Origin: Siphonodentalium dalli
Lineage: Eukaryota > Mollusca > Scaphopoda > Gadilida > Siphonodentaliidae
Assembly (NCBI GenBank): GCA_032622095.1
Contig: CP136063.1
Location: 67,097,897-67,161,896, forward strand
Length of the DNA: 64,000 nucleotides
Direction of reading: 5' to 3'
Of the stretch, positions 1 through 64,000 are shown in pieces; within the stretch, counting starts at the first letter, position 1; each line of letters opens with the position of its first letter. Both the position numbers and the translations under genes were made by a program. The notes under the pieces were generated by a model that was not told the origin of the DNA, did no database searches, and saw only the letters and a program-made list of their open reading frames with translations.

Positions 1-56544
<56,544 letters not shown>

Positions 56545-56576
56545 TGTCAGTAATTTGTGTGTAAATCGGCTTTGAT
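56545..56576 (-). other. Possible CAD 5' UTR part of exon 1 with an upstream splice acceptor
   Basis: On the minus strand a pyrimidine-rich stretch ends in TTTTCCAG at 56577, 32 nt before the start codon. This would suit a 5' UTR intron and put the promoter further right. It is inference; the ATG could equally sit in a first exon that begins here or upstream. No TATA box was identified. Confidence 0.35.
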
Positions 56577-56639
56577 CTGGAAAATTAAATTGGAGAACAA
56601 CGGAATTGATTATGTAAAAATATTTACAAAACATTTAAC

Positions 56640-57156
56640 TAAATTATGCCTATAATAAGCCAGTTCTTGTGACTAAAATCGAACTATACATAAACAATGC
56701 ATATTTACACTAATTAGTCCAAAAATAATTAGCTGTCACTTGAAAAGGAACTAAATATTCGGCGAAATGCGGACCCACCTGTGAATGTTGTTATCTTTCA
56801 AAGCGATTCGGCCATTACTGAACCGATCTTCAAGAATGGCAACTCTATTTTATTAACCACATTCCCATATAACGGTACATATGACAGTACATCAGCAATC
56901 ATGAGTGATGTAATGGTATTTTCGTTGCACTGCGTGACATCGATGGTCGACAATGAGGTGTGATGAAAGGTGTTTTTTTTTCTATGGATACCACGCTGGC
57001 AGTCACTATTGAGGTTATTGATGGAATTTTACCAAAAGCACTAGTTTGCTCTATATAGTCAAAATATTAAGGTTTGCGTGCGTGGGTCCGGTATTTGAAC
57101 ATTTATACAGACACTCTCTGTAATCACTTGAACTTGCAGATCATGCCTTGAATCTC
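56640..57156. other. Upstream flank of CAD, nothing firm
   Basis: The region where a promoter is expected. No clear TATA box, CpG island or conserved element could be recognised by eye. Confidence 0.4.
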
Positions 57157-57590
57157 TACTCTGGCTGCCGCCCGTACATATCATACATGTATTCCACCAG
57201 TACAAAACCTGGGAAACTTTTTGAAGTTTTGACAGGGAACCTTATGAAATCTAACAAACAAAAATAACACAGAGAATATATTTCTTTGTTATATGTTTCT
57301 TAATAATGTACGGTACTTTACGGTTGGTGAAGGTCCCAACTCGAAATTTCACGATTTAAGTGGTGAGCGATTTTGCTTTGCGTTTCTTGCAATTATGGAA
57401 GTTATCCTGGATAAATAATATAATGTTATAATAAGTCACACAAAAATCATGCAAATTCGAGTTGGGACCTTCACCTATGTACAGTGAATAATTTTTTCGA
57501 CTTTATATAAGGTTCCCTGTCAAAACTTCAAAAAGTTCCAAGGTTTGTACTGGTGGAATATGATCTCTACGGGCGTAACTAGCCAGAGTA
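57157..57590. mobile_element. Large palindromic MITE upstream of CAD
   Basis: Arms ACTCTGGCTGCCGCCCG..., TTCCACCAGTACAAAACCTG and TTTGAAGTTTTGACAGGGAA pair with the right side (CCCTGTCAAAACTTCAAAAA ... AGCCAGAGT). An inner pair GGTGAAGGTCCCAACTCGAA / TTCGAGTTGGGACCTTCACC is also present. Confidence 0.8.
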
Positions 57591-57599
57591 GAAGAATAG

Positions 57600-57860
57600 A
57601 TGTCTCGTTGACTTCACATCTAAAAATAGAATCTTTGGGGTCTAAAATTGGTTGTACTAAAATATTCCCAAAACTTCCAAAATATCAAAACCCAAAAAAA
57701 ATTTCAAAACTTCCAAAATTTATTTTTCCAAAAAATTTCAAAATCCCAAAATTATTTTTTTCCAAAAACAAAAATTTCAAAATCCCCAAATTTCAAAAAA
57801 AGAAAAAATTTCAAAACCCTCAAAATTATTTCTCTAAAAAAAAAGTTTAAATAAAAAATT
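57600..57860. repeat. Solo copy of the terminal repeat of the right-end element
   Basis: CATCTAAAAATAGAATCTTT, TCTAAAATTGGTTGTACTAA and AATATTCCCAAAA match the left arm of the palindrome at 61895-61950. They are followed by AT-rich TTTCAAAA-type low complexity, without the GC core. A diverged remnant of the coding part (TATTATCGTGAATTATTGGA) is at 58175. Confidence 0.75.
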
Positions 57861-58619
57861 TATAACGAGTTTTCGGTTTCTGATAATCTCGATATTAAAA
57901 TGTCGAATGTTAAATTATTTGCGTGTAATATCTTTCGTTATTTTTTTTGTTCAACCAATGTTTCAATGTATTTATTAATCGATGTTTAGAAATAGCTTTA
58001 TTGGACATTGTGACCATCGGTATGAATGCATACATTCCAGTGTTTATCGGACGCAGTTCATACATATATAATTGTCATACCTGAAAATAGACACCATTAC
58101 TCTTACATAAATAATAAAGAGCGTTTATTCTTAACTTCTCTATCCCAGATGAAGTTATTGAGTATATGACAGGTGTGTATTATCGTGAATTATTGGAAGT
58201 ATTGAGATGTACTATGTTGAATCACGTGTGGACGAAAAGGGTAATGCGAAATTACAACCCCCAGAATGAATTGTCATATTCGATGGAACATATTATGTAC
58301 ACGTGATCACACACGACATTGTGGGTAACAATGTATGTGTCACACCTTGCTTTACCAAATGAATTCTATTATATTCCCGTTCACAATTATATGCCATTCA
58401 GAAAACATATCGATTTAATGTCTGAGCAGAATTAGTTGTTTAACTGGTTAGTATCAATTAAGGTTGATAAACTGTGTCATTGTTAGCATTAACACGATAA
58501 TTAGTTATCCAAAACATGCATACATAATACGTCCAGGTCACTCAATGATAGAAATTGCTTCGGTGTCATTGTTATAACAACATTACGTAATAACCACTTA
58601 TCGCCCCACATTCATACTT

Positions 58620-59115
58620 ACGCTTTGGACATTTTATCAGTTTATCACGTGATCACTAAATGTGGCAATCGGGTATCCTCCGATGCCTGCAATATATTAT
58701 TTATAATAATTGGACTCATTGATCTCACGTGAATAATACTCTTAGTTGTTCCAATAAAATAGTTATCAAATTCGATCACCAATAGATTTGACTGTGGAAT
58801 GTAATGACCTTTAACTTATTTATCGATCTAAAGGGACACTCATTATGAATGAATGTTAACAATACAAGCGCACGAATGAAGAGCGTTGAACATATACGAA
58901 ATTACTACACGAATGAATTGAACCTTGAAATTTATATTTCACATCTTACCAACAACAGCTACAGACATAATCATAGTATTATACTGTCTTGCATGTACAC
59001 ACGCTATGACATCATTAAAGGTGGACAATCCACTCACGGTGTGACAACAGATACGGACATAGGCATAGTGTTATACAGTCTTCTATGTACCCACGCTATG
59101 ACACCATTAACGTAC
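58620..59115. repeat. Non-coding repeat block, copy 1
   Basis: TCAGTTTATCACGTGATCAC through TTTGACTGTGGAATGTAATG and GAATGTTAACAATACAAGCG. Over 200 bp it is nearly identical to 59711-59910, and the later part is matched at 60334-60600. The 92-codon frame starting MNVNNTSARM is not preserved in the copy at 60082, so it is probably non-coding. Confidence 0.85.
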
Positions 59116-59156
59116 ATTGGATGTTAGGTCTATGACTCTTGAGTATGCACCAATCA

Positions 59157-59325
59157 ATGAGCAAATGAGCAAAAAAAATGAGCAAATGAGCAAAAAAAAT
59201 GAGCAAATGAGCAAGAAAATGAGCAAATGAGCAAGAAAATGAGCAAATGAGCAAAAAAATGAGCAAATGAGCAATAAAAATGAGCAAATGAGCAAAAAAA
59301 TGAGCAAATGAGCAAAAAAATGAGA
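59157..59325. repeat. ATGAGCAA minisatellite
   Basis: Alternating ATGAGCAA and AAAAA units over about 170 bp between copies 1 and 2 of the non-coding block. Confidence 0.95.
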
Positions 59326-59392
59326 TGTAACATTATATCACTGTTATTGTATCAATTGATAGGTTCAGACAAGTTCGATGTTTAGAAAAGAA

Positions 59393-59452
59393 AAGTTACC
59401 TATAATTCTGCTGTGGTTAAGCAGTCCATTATTTAGGGCATACCTGTATGTA
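59393..59452. mobile_element. PAL-11 fragment
   Basis: AAGTTACCTATAATTCTGCT then TTAAGCAGTCCATTATTTAG, GGGCATACCTGTA: the right arm of PAL-11 only. Confidence 0.8.
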
Positions 59453-59699
59453 GGCCTATCAGTGGATGAATAGTCTGCCGGAGAAGTACTGTGTAGACAG
59501 GTCTTGTCGGTAAGAGAGTCAGACGAGAAGTGAAGGCTCGGCTATTAAAACATAGTAATGCGATAGCGAACATCAAACGAGTCTGCGCACGCATATCTGT
59601 CAAAAGGATACAATAGCAGTCATTGGTCAATTTATCCCCGGTGTCAGCTCAGTACCCAATCGGGACGAAGCCGAAGGTCAACTCATTTTTTTGCTCATT

Positions 59700-60241
59700 A
59701 TACTACGTCACTTGAACATTTTATCAGTTTATCACGTGATCACTAAATGTGGAAATCGGGTATCCACCGATGCCTGCAATTTATTATTTATAATAATTGG
59801 ACTCATTGATCTCACGTAAATAATACTCTTAGTTGTTCCAATAAAATAGTTATCAAATTCGATCACCAATAGATTTGACTGTGGAATATAATGACCTTTA
59901 ACTTATTTATCGATCTATGTTAGAACATGGTCTTAACAAAAAACTTGACCATAACAAAAATTACCTTACATTTATGCATGAATCTAATTAGACCATACGT
60001 AAATATTGTCAGCTTATCGTCTGATGAGCAAATCCGATGTTTATCAAAAATAGTACAACTTCCAGTTGGTAATTACTCTTACGAATGAAGAGCGTTGAAC
60101 ATATACGAAATTACTACACGAATGAACTGAAATTTATATTTTCACATCTTACCAACAACAGATACAGACATAGTCATAGTGTTATACTATCTTACATGTA
60201 CCCATGCTATGACATCATTCGAAGGGGCAATACACTCAAGG
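59700..60241. repeat. Non-coding repeat block, copy 2
   Basis: Matches copy 1 (58620) with scattered substitutions, plus about 130 bp of unmatched sequence (59925-60080). Copy 3 lies inside the palindrome at 60300-60600. Confidence 0.85.
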
Positions 60242-60725
60242 AGTTAAAGTGACACGAAACAAGGGACGTGATGTAATATTGGTGTTTGAATCTTAAAGGA
60301 ACACAAGACACTCTAAAGGGACACTCATTATGAATGAATGTTAACAATACAAGCGCACGAATGAAGAGCGTTGAACATATACAAAATTACTACACGAATG
60401 AATTGAACCTTGAAATTTATATTTCACATCTTACCAACAACAGCTACAGGCATTATCATAGGGTTATATACTGTCTTGCATATACACACGCTATGACATC
60501 ATTAAAGGCGGACAATCCACTCACGGTGTGACAACAGATACAGACATAGGCATAGTGTTATACAGTCTTCTATGTACCAATGCTATGACATAATTAAAGG
60601 GGGATAATACATGCACGGTGTGGAATGTTAAAGTGACACGCGGTAAGGGACGTGATGTAATATTGGTGAAACCCCCTCCCCACTTATAGATATATAACGA
60701 AGACGAGAATAACATGTTGATGAAG

Positions 60726-60731
60726 TTTATT
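60726..60731 (-). terminator. Poly(A) signal AATAAA, left cassette
   Basis: Mirror copy of the signal at 63511. Confidence 0.6.
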
Positions 60732-60736
60732 GAAAT

Positions 60737-61306
60737 TTAATCATTGTCTGAATCTTCGACCGTTAGATTTACTTCTAAGAGTTTCTTGAATTTTCTCATC
60801 GCTTCATCTGCAGCCCATTCATTATTATATCCGTGTTTGGTCAGTTTGACCATTTTCTTCATGATCATGGTATGTATGCGTGATGTTTTCAATCGATACT
60901 GGTATTCTATTAATCGTCTATAACTTTTGAGAAACAGAGCAAACTCTGTGTCGATGGTATCCTCTTTTCCCGACATGCTCTCATCTCCCGAAATGCTCTC
61001 TTCTTCTTTCACATCATTGGTGACGCGTTTCATCATACTTTTGAATGTGTCCATCTCGTTGACACATCGCGCAGCTTTCTTAAGACCGAATACCGTTCTA
61101 CTACCGACGACATTACCATCTTCTGAATCTGATAGCGTTCCCCGTTCATCTTCATCTGAATCTAGACCCGCTTCGTCAGATTCATCGGTATCTTCTCCGA
61201 AGAGAGTTGGTTTTGTCTCGGACATAACTCCGTGTTTAATCTGTTTATGTCTTTGTAGATTGTAGTTCGTCGATAAAATAATGCCACATAAATCACACCC
61301 GTGCAT
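60737..61306 (-). CDS. C2H2 zinc-finger/acidic protein, left mirror copy (189 aa)
   Basis: Uninterrupted frame. One C2H2 finger at residues 4-25 (C4, C7, H20, H25; spacing 2-12-4 with Leu17), a strongly acidic Ser/Asp/Glu segment (about 36-65), a second acidic patch (about 98-118), then a helical basic C-terminus (IMKKMVKLTKHGYNNEWAAD) ending EDSDND. Its start overlaps the end of the 64-codon frame, and an AATAAA follows its stop. I have no certain family. The finger-acidic-helix layout resembles small proteins of Polinton/adintovirus-like elements, which is inference. Identical in protein to the right copy. Confidence 0.7.
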   Translation of the reverse strand: MHGCDLCGIILSTNYNLQRHKQIKHGVMSETKPTLFGEDTDESDEAGLDSDEDERGTLSDSEDGNVVGSRTVFGLKKAARCVNEMDTFKSMMKRVTNDVKEEESISGDESMSGKEDTIDTEFALFLKSYRRLIEYQYRLKTSRIHTMIMKKMVKLTKHGYNNEWAADEAMRKFKKLLEVNLTVEDSDND

Positions 61307-61487
61307 TATCGCGAATTATTGGAAGAACCATCACTCTTATAAGTAGTGATAAAAAGAGAGAATAAGGTGTGGTATACAACCGTCGCGCTAAGAGTACGTT
61401 CGTCCCGGGGCTAGGGTATAGATATTTGACCGCCGGTGATTCAATTAATGCCAATTTATCAGTATGGTACTCTATGTATTCATTCAT
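61293..61487 (-). CDS. Small hypothetical protein, left mirror copy (64 aa)
   Basis: Frame between the 105-aa and 189-aa genes, overlapping the latter by 14 bp and starting 7 bp after the former's stop. The C-terminal half is hydrophobic (YSLFLSLLIRVMVLPII), possibly membrane-spanning. It may be a real gene in a compact cassette or a chance frame; there is no homology I recognise. Confidence 0.4.
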   Translation of the reverse strand: MNEYIEYHTDKLALIESPAVKYLYPSPGTNVLLARRLYTTPYSLFLSLLIRVMVLPIIRDNARV

Positions 61488-61494
61488 GATTTGG

Positions 61495-61812
61495 CTAATC
61501 GTATGACACTGGTCTTTTCATTTTCTTCTTATTATTAGACAAACCTCCAACTCTCTTGTTGGTTTGTTTGGACGCTTTACGTGTGTTTGTCAACTTATTT
61601 GCTGCAACTTCGGCCTTAGCCATTTCAATCGCTTGAGCGAGGGGTGTCACCACGTTAATATGTGGTTTTAGAACGTCTTCTTCACTATCACTATTTTTAG
61701 TTCTGTCAATAAAGTATCGACCCTGATTATCTGGTATTAACTTCCCATCAACCATATCTCTGAAATGTTTTCTCCACATTTCAAGATCTGCTGGAATATA
61801 CGGGATCGACAT
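61495..61812 (-). CDS. 105-aa basic-tailed protein, left mirror copy
   Basis: Starts MSIPYIPADLEMWRKHFRDM. Has a Ser/Asp/Glu stretch (KNSDSEEDVLKP), an Ala-rich helix (AQAIEMAKAEVAANKL) and a Lys/Arg-rich tail (NNKKKMKRPVSYD). A TATA-like TATAAGA lies about 65 bp upstream of its ATG. The YIP-x-D-x-x-x-W N-terminus recalls small proteins in animal Polinton-like elements (weak recollection). Function unknown. Confidence 0.65.
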   Translation of the reverse strand: MSIPYIPADLEMWRKHFRDMVDGKLIPDNQGRYFIDRTKNSDSEEDVLKPHINVVTPLAQAIEMAKAEVAANKLTNTRKASKQTNKRVGGLSNNKKKMKRPVSYD

Positions 61813-61873
61813 GTTTCTTCAAAATGTACAAGTCACTCTTTTTTCTGCATTTTATTTTAGAAAGTTTATCGCC

Positions 61874-61881
61874 TCTTATAA
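61874..61881 (-). promoter_or_regulatory. TATA-like element of the left cassette
   Basis: Mirror of the element at 62361. Both face away from the GC core, so the core region may act as a divergent promoter. Confidence 0.4.
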
Positions 61882-61939
61882 AAATCGATTATTGCATCTA
61901 AAAATAGAATCTTTGGGTCTAAAATTGGTGGTACTAAAA

Positions 61940-62285
61940 TATTCCCAAAAACCCAAAACTTCAAAAATTTCAAAAAACTTCAAAAATTTCAAAAAAACTT
62001 CAAAAATTTCAAAAACTTCAAAAATTTCAAAAATTTCAAAAACTTCAAAAAACTTCAAAAATTTCAAAAATTTCAAAAACTTCAAAAATAAGACCCCGCC
62101 GGCGGACCCCGGCGGCGGCGGCGGCGGCACCGCCGCAGTAAAATACCGCAATGCCGCCGCCGCCGGGGTCTTATTTTTGAAATTTTTGAAGTTTTTTGAA
62201 GTTTTTGAAATTTTTGAAATTTTTGAAGTTTTTGAAATTTTTGAAGTTTTTTGAAATTTTGAAGTTTTTTGAAATTTTTGAAGTT
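61940..62285. repeat. AT-rich TTCAAAAA low-complexity arms around the palindrome centre
   Basis: Irregular runs of ACTTCAAAAATTTCAAAA on the left and the complement on the right, differing in unit number between arms. Translated, they give KISKNFKNF-type artefacts. Confidence 0.9.
62091..62171. other. GC-rich hairpin core at the palindrome centre
   Basis: AAGACCCCG on the left pairs with CGGGGTCTT on the right. The inner part is GGC/GCC triplet runs around an asymmetric stretch CGCAGTAAAATACCGCAATG. About 80 bp, sharply distinct from the AT-rich arms. It resembles a covalently closed end or replication terminus of a linear element (inference). Confidence 0.7.
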
Positions 62286-62360
62286 TTGGGTTTTTGGGAA
62301 TATTTTAGTACAACCAATTTTAGACCCAAAGATTCTATTTTTAGATGCAATAATCGATTT

Positions 62361-62368
62361 TTATAAGA
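62361..62368 (+). promoter_or_regulatory. TATA-like element of the right cassette
   Basis: TTTTTATAAGAGGCG lies about 65 bp before the 105-aa ATG, just outside the AT-rich repeat. A single promoter driving all three frames is inference. Confidence 0.4.
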
Positions 62369-62429
62369 GGCGATAAACTTTCTAAAATAAAATGCAGAAA
62401 AAAGAGTGACTTGTACATTTTGAAGAAAC

Positions 62430-62747
62430 ATGTCGATCCCGTATATTCCAGCAGATCTTGAAATGTGGAGAAAACATTTCAGAGATATGGTTGATGGGAA
62501 GTTAATACCAGATAATCAGGGTCGATACTTTATTGACAGAACTAAAAATAGTGATAGTGAAGAAGACGTTCTAAAACCACATATTAACGTGGTGACACCC
62601 CTCGCTCAAGCGATTGAAATGGCTAAGGCCGAAGTTGCAGCAAATAAGTTGACAAACACACGTAAAGCGTCCAAACAAACCAACAAGAGAGTTGGAGGTT
62701 TGTCTAATAATAAGAAGAAAATGAAAAGACCAGTGTCATACGATTAG
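62430..62747 (+). CDS. 105-aa basic-tailed protein, right mirror copy
   Basis: Identical in amino-acid sequence to the left copy. First gene of the rightward cassette. The basic tail would suit DNA binding or packaging, but nothing in the sequence proves that. Confidence 0.65.
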   Translation: MSIPYIPADLEMWRKHFRDMVDGKLIPDNQGRYFIDRTKNSDSEEDVLKPHINVVTPLAQAIEMAKAEVAANKLTNTRKASKQTNKRVGGLSNNKKKMKRPVSYD

Positions 62748-62754
62748 CCAAATC

Positions 62755-62949
62755 ATGAATGAATACATAGAGTACCATACTGATAAATTGGCATTAATTG
62801 AATCACCGGCGGTCAAATATCTATACCCTAGCCCCGGGACGAACGTACTCTTAGCGCGACGGTTGTATACCACACCTTATTCTCTCTTTTTATCACTACT
62901 TATAAGAGTGATGGTTCTTCCAATAATTCGCGATAATGCACGGGTGTGA
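62755..62949 (+). CDS. Small hypothetical protein, right mirror copy (64 aa)
   Basis: Same as the left copy. Begins 7 bp after the 105-aa stop and overlaps the next gene by 14 bp, a spacing more like a virus or mobile element than a host gene. Confidence 0.4.
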   Translation: MNEYIEYHTDKLALIESPAVKYLYPSPGTNVLLARRLYTTPYSLFLSLLIRVMVLPIIRDNARV

Positions 62950-63505
62950 TTTATGTGGCATTATTTTATCGACGAACTACAATCTACAAAGACATAAACA
63001 GATTAAACACGGAGTTATGTCCGAGACAAAACCAACTCTCTTCGGAGAAGATACCGATGAATCTGACGAAGCGGGTCTAGATTCAGATGAAGATGAACGG
63101 GGAACGCTATCAGATTCAGAAGATGGTAATGTCGTCGGTAGTAGAACGGTATTCGGTCTTAAGAAAGCTGCGCGATGTGTGAACGAGATGGACACATTCA
63201 AAAGTATGATGAAACGCGTCACCAATGATGTGAAAGAAGAAGAGAGCATTTCGGGAGATGAGAGCATGTCGGGAAAAGAGGATACCATCGACACAGAGTT
63301 TGCTCTGTTTCTCAAAAGTTATAGACGATTAATAGAATACCAGTATCGATTGAAAACATCACGCATACATACCATGATCATGAAGAAAATGGTCAAACTG
63401 ACCAAACACGGATATAATAATGAATGGGCTGCAGATGAAGCGATGAGAAAATTCAAGAAACTCTTAGAAGTAAATCTAACGGTCGAAGATTCAGACAATG
63501 ATTAA
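62936..63505 (+). CDS. C2H2 zinc-finger/acidic protein, right mirror copy (189 aa)
   Basis: Identical protein to the left copy. The two genes differ by a single synonymous base (GTG here, GTC there, in the CVNEMD segment). Last gene of the cassette before AATAAA. Confidence 0.7.
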   Translation: MHGCDLCGIILSTNYNLQRHKQIKHGVMSETKPTLFGEDTDESDEAGLDSDEDERGTLSDSEDGNVVGSRTVFGLKKAARCVNEMDTFKSMMKRVTNDVKEEESISGDESMSGKEDTIDTEFALFLKSYRRLIEYQYRLKTSRIHTMIMKKMVKLTKHGYNNEWAADEAMRKFKKLLEVNLTVEDSDND

Positions 63506-63510
63506 ATTTC

Positions 63511-63516
63511 AATAAA
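63511..63516 (+). terminator. Poly(A) signal AATAAA, right cassette
   Basis: Six bases after the 189-aa stop codon, the only canonical signal at the end of the three-gene cassette. Confidence 0.6.
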
Positions 63517-64000
63517 CTTCATCAACATGTTATTCTCGTCTTCGTTATATATCTATAAGTGGGGAGGGGGTTTCACCAATATTACATCACGTCCCTTACC
63601 GCGTGTCACTTTAACATTCCACACCGTGCGTGTATTATCCCCCTTTAATTATGTCATAGCATTGGTACATAGAAGACTGTATAACACTATGCCTATGTCT
63701 GTATCTGTTGTCACACCGTGAGTGGATTGTCCGCCTTTAATGATGTCATAGCGTGTGTATATGCAAGACAGTATATAACCCTATGATAATGCCTGTAGCT
63801 GTTGTTGGTAAGATGTGAAATATAAATTTCAAGGTTCAATTCATTCGTGTAGTAATTTTGTATATGTTCAACGCTCTTCATTCGTGCGCTTGTATTGTTA
63901 ACATTCATTCATAATGAGTGTCCCTTTAGAGTGTCTTGTGTTCCTTTAAGATTCAAACACCAATATTACATCACGTCCCTTGTTTCGTGTCACTTTAACT

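Larger units (their letters stand above)
60242..64000. repeat. Giant inverted repeat (palindrome) centred near 62121, running off the right edge
   Basis: Every position p pairs with 124242-p: ORF 60737-61306 mirrors 62936-63505, 61495-61812 mirrors 62430-62747, and the window's last base pairs with 60242. The 1.88-kb arms are almost identical. Differences seen: one synonymous C/G near 61055, one near 60613 and one near 61933, plus small indels in the AT-rich part by the centre. The true length is unknown because the right side is cut. Confidence 0.97.

Noticed and set aside
59096-59307. Hydrophobic repeat protein (LLICSFFLLICSF) on the minus strand
   Set aside because: Translation of the ATGAGCAA minisatellite.
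60334-60531. Repeated 65-92 codon frame MNVNNTSARM... (58849, 60334 and mirror 63711) as a gene family
   Set aside because: The intermediate copy at 60082 has frame-breaking indels, there is no domain, and the conservation is that of the whole non-coding block rather than of codons.
60927-61265. 112-codon frame opposite the zinc-finger gene (and mirror 62977-63315)
   Set aside because: Antisense shadow of the acidic region: Asp/Glu codons read as Ser/Val on the other strand.
61811-62254. Lys/Asn/Phe-rich proteins from the AT-rich arms around the palindrome centre (also 57545-57850)
   Set aside because: Pure low-complexity translation of TTCAAAAA repeats, open on both strands and variable in unit number.

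Overview
The window is animal nuclear DNA: one spliced gene with canonical GT/AG introns, introns of hundreds of bases to several kilobases, and very dense interspersed repeats. The repeats include TTAA-flanked MITEs, hAT and pogo elements with readable target-site duplications, and tandem-core elements that resemble the 'pearl'/Helitron-like families of bivalves. I infer a lophotrochozoan, most likely a mollusc. The species cannot be named from sequence alone.

The only confidently recognised host gene is CAD (glutamine-dependent carbamoyl-phosphate synthetase II / aspartate transcarbamylase / dihydroorotase), on the minus strand. Twenty coding exons run from the start codon at 56544 leftward to 1332. 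Their junction phases all agree and they join into an uninterrupted 1034-codon frame. This covers the glutamine amidotransferase domain (Cys252, His336 and Glu338 all present), the whole first synthetase half and the start of the second. The rest of the synthetase, the dihydroorotase and the transcarbamylase must lie beyond the left edge. The protein begins without a mitochondrial presequence and keeps the catalytic Cys, so it is the cytosolic pyrimidine enzyme.

The introns (1434-56462) are almost wholly repeats. I describe: MITE-1 (about 17 copies, each end a long hairpin); TTAA-flanked piggyBac-like MITEs PBL-A, B, C, E and F; a shared 68-bp hairpin module inside several unrelated outer elements; elements with a tandem core and terminal hairpin (SAT-4, REP-5, REP-6, REP-7, REP-10); palindromic PAL-11; hAT elements with 8-bp duplications at 10368, 15908 and 44685; a pogo/Tigger element at 20586; and several minisatellites. 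Many are nested, so their order of insertion can be read.

The right end (about 57.6-64 kb, upstream of CAD) is different. It holds a compact, gene-dense, virus-like cassette of three short ORFs, present as two mirror copies around a GC-rich hairpin centred near 62121. The inverted repeat spans at least 60242-64000 and runs off the right edge. Its arms differ by only a few bases. Partial copies of the same element lie at 57.6-60.2 kb. This is the most unusual part of the window, and its family is not recognised with confidence.
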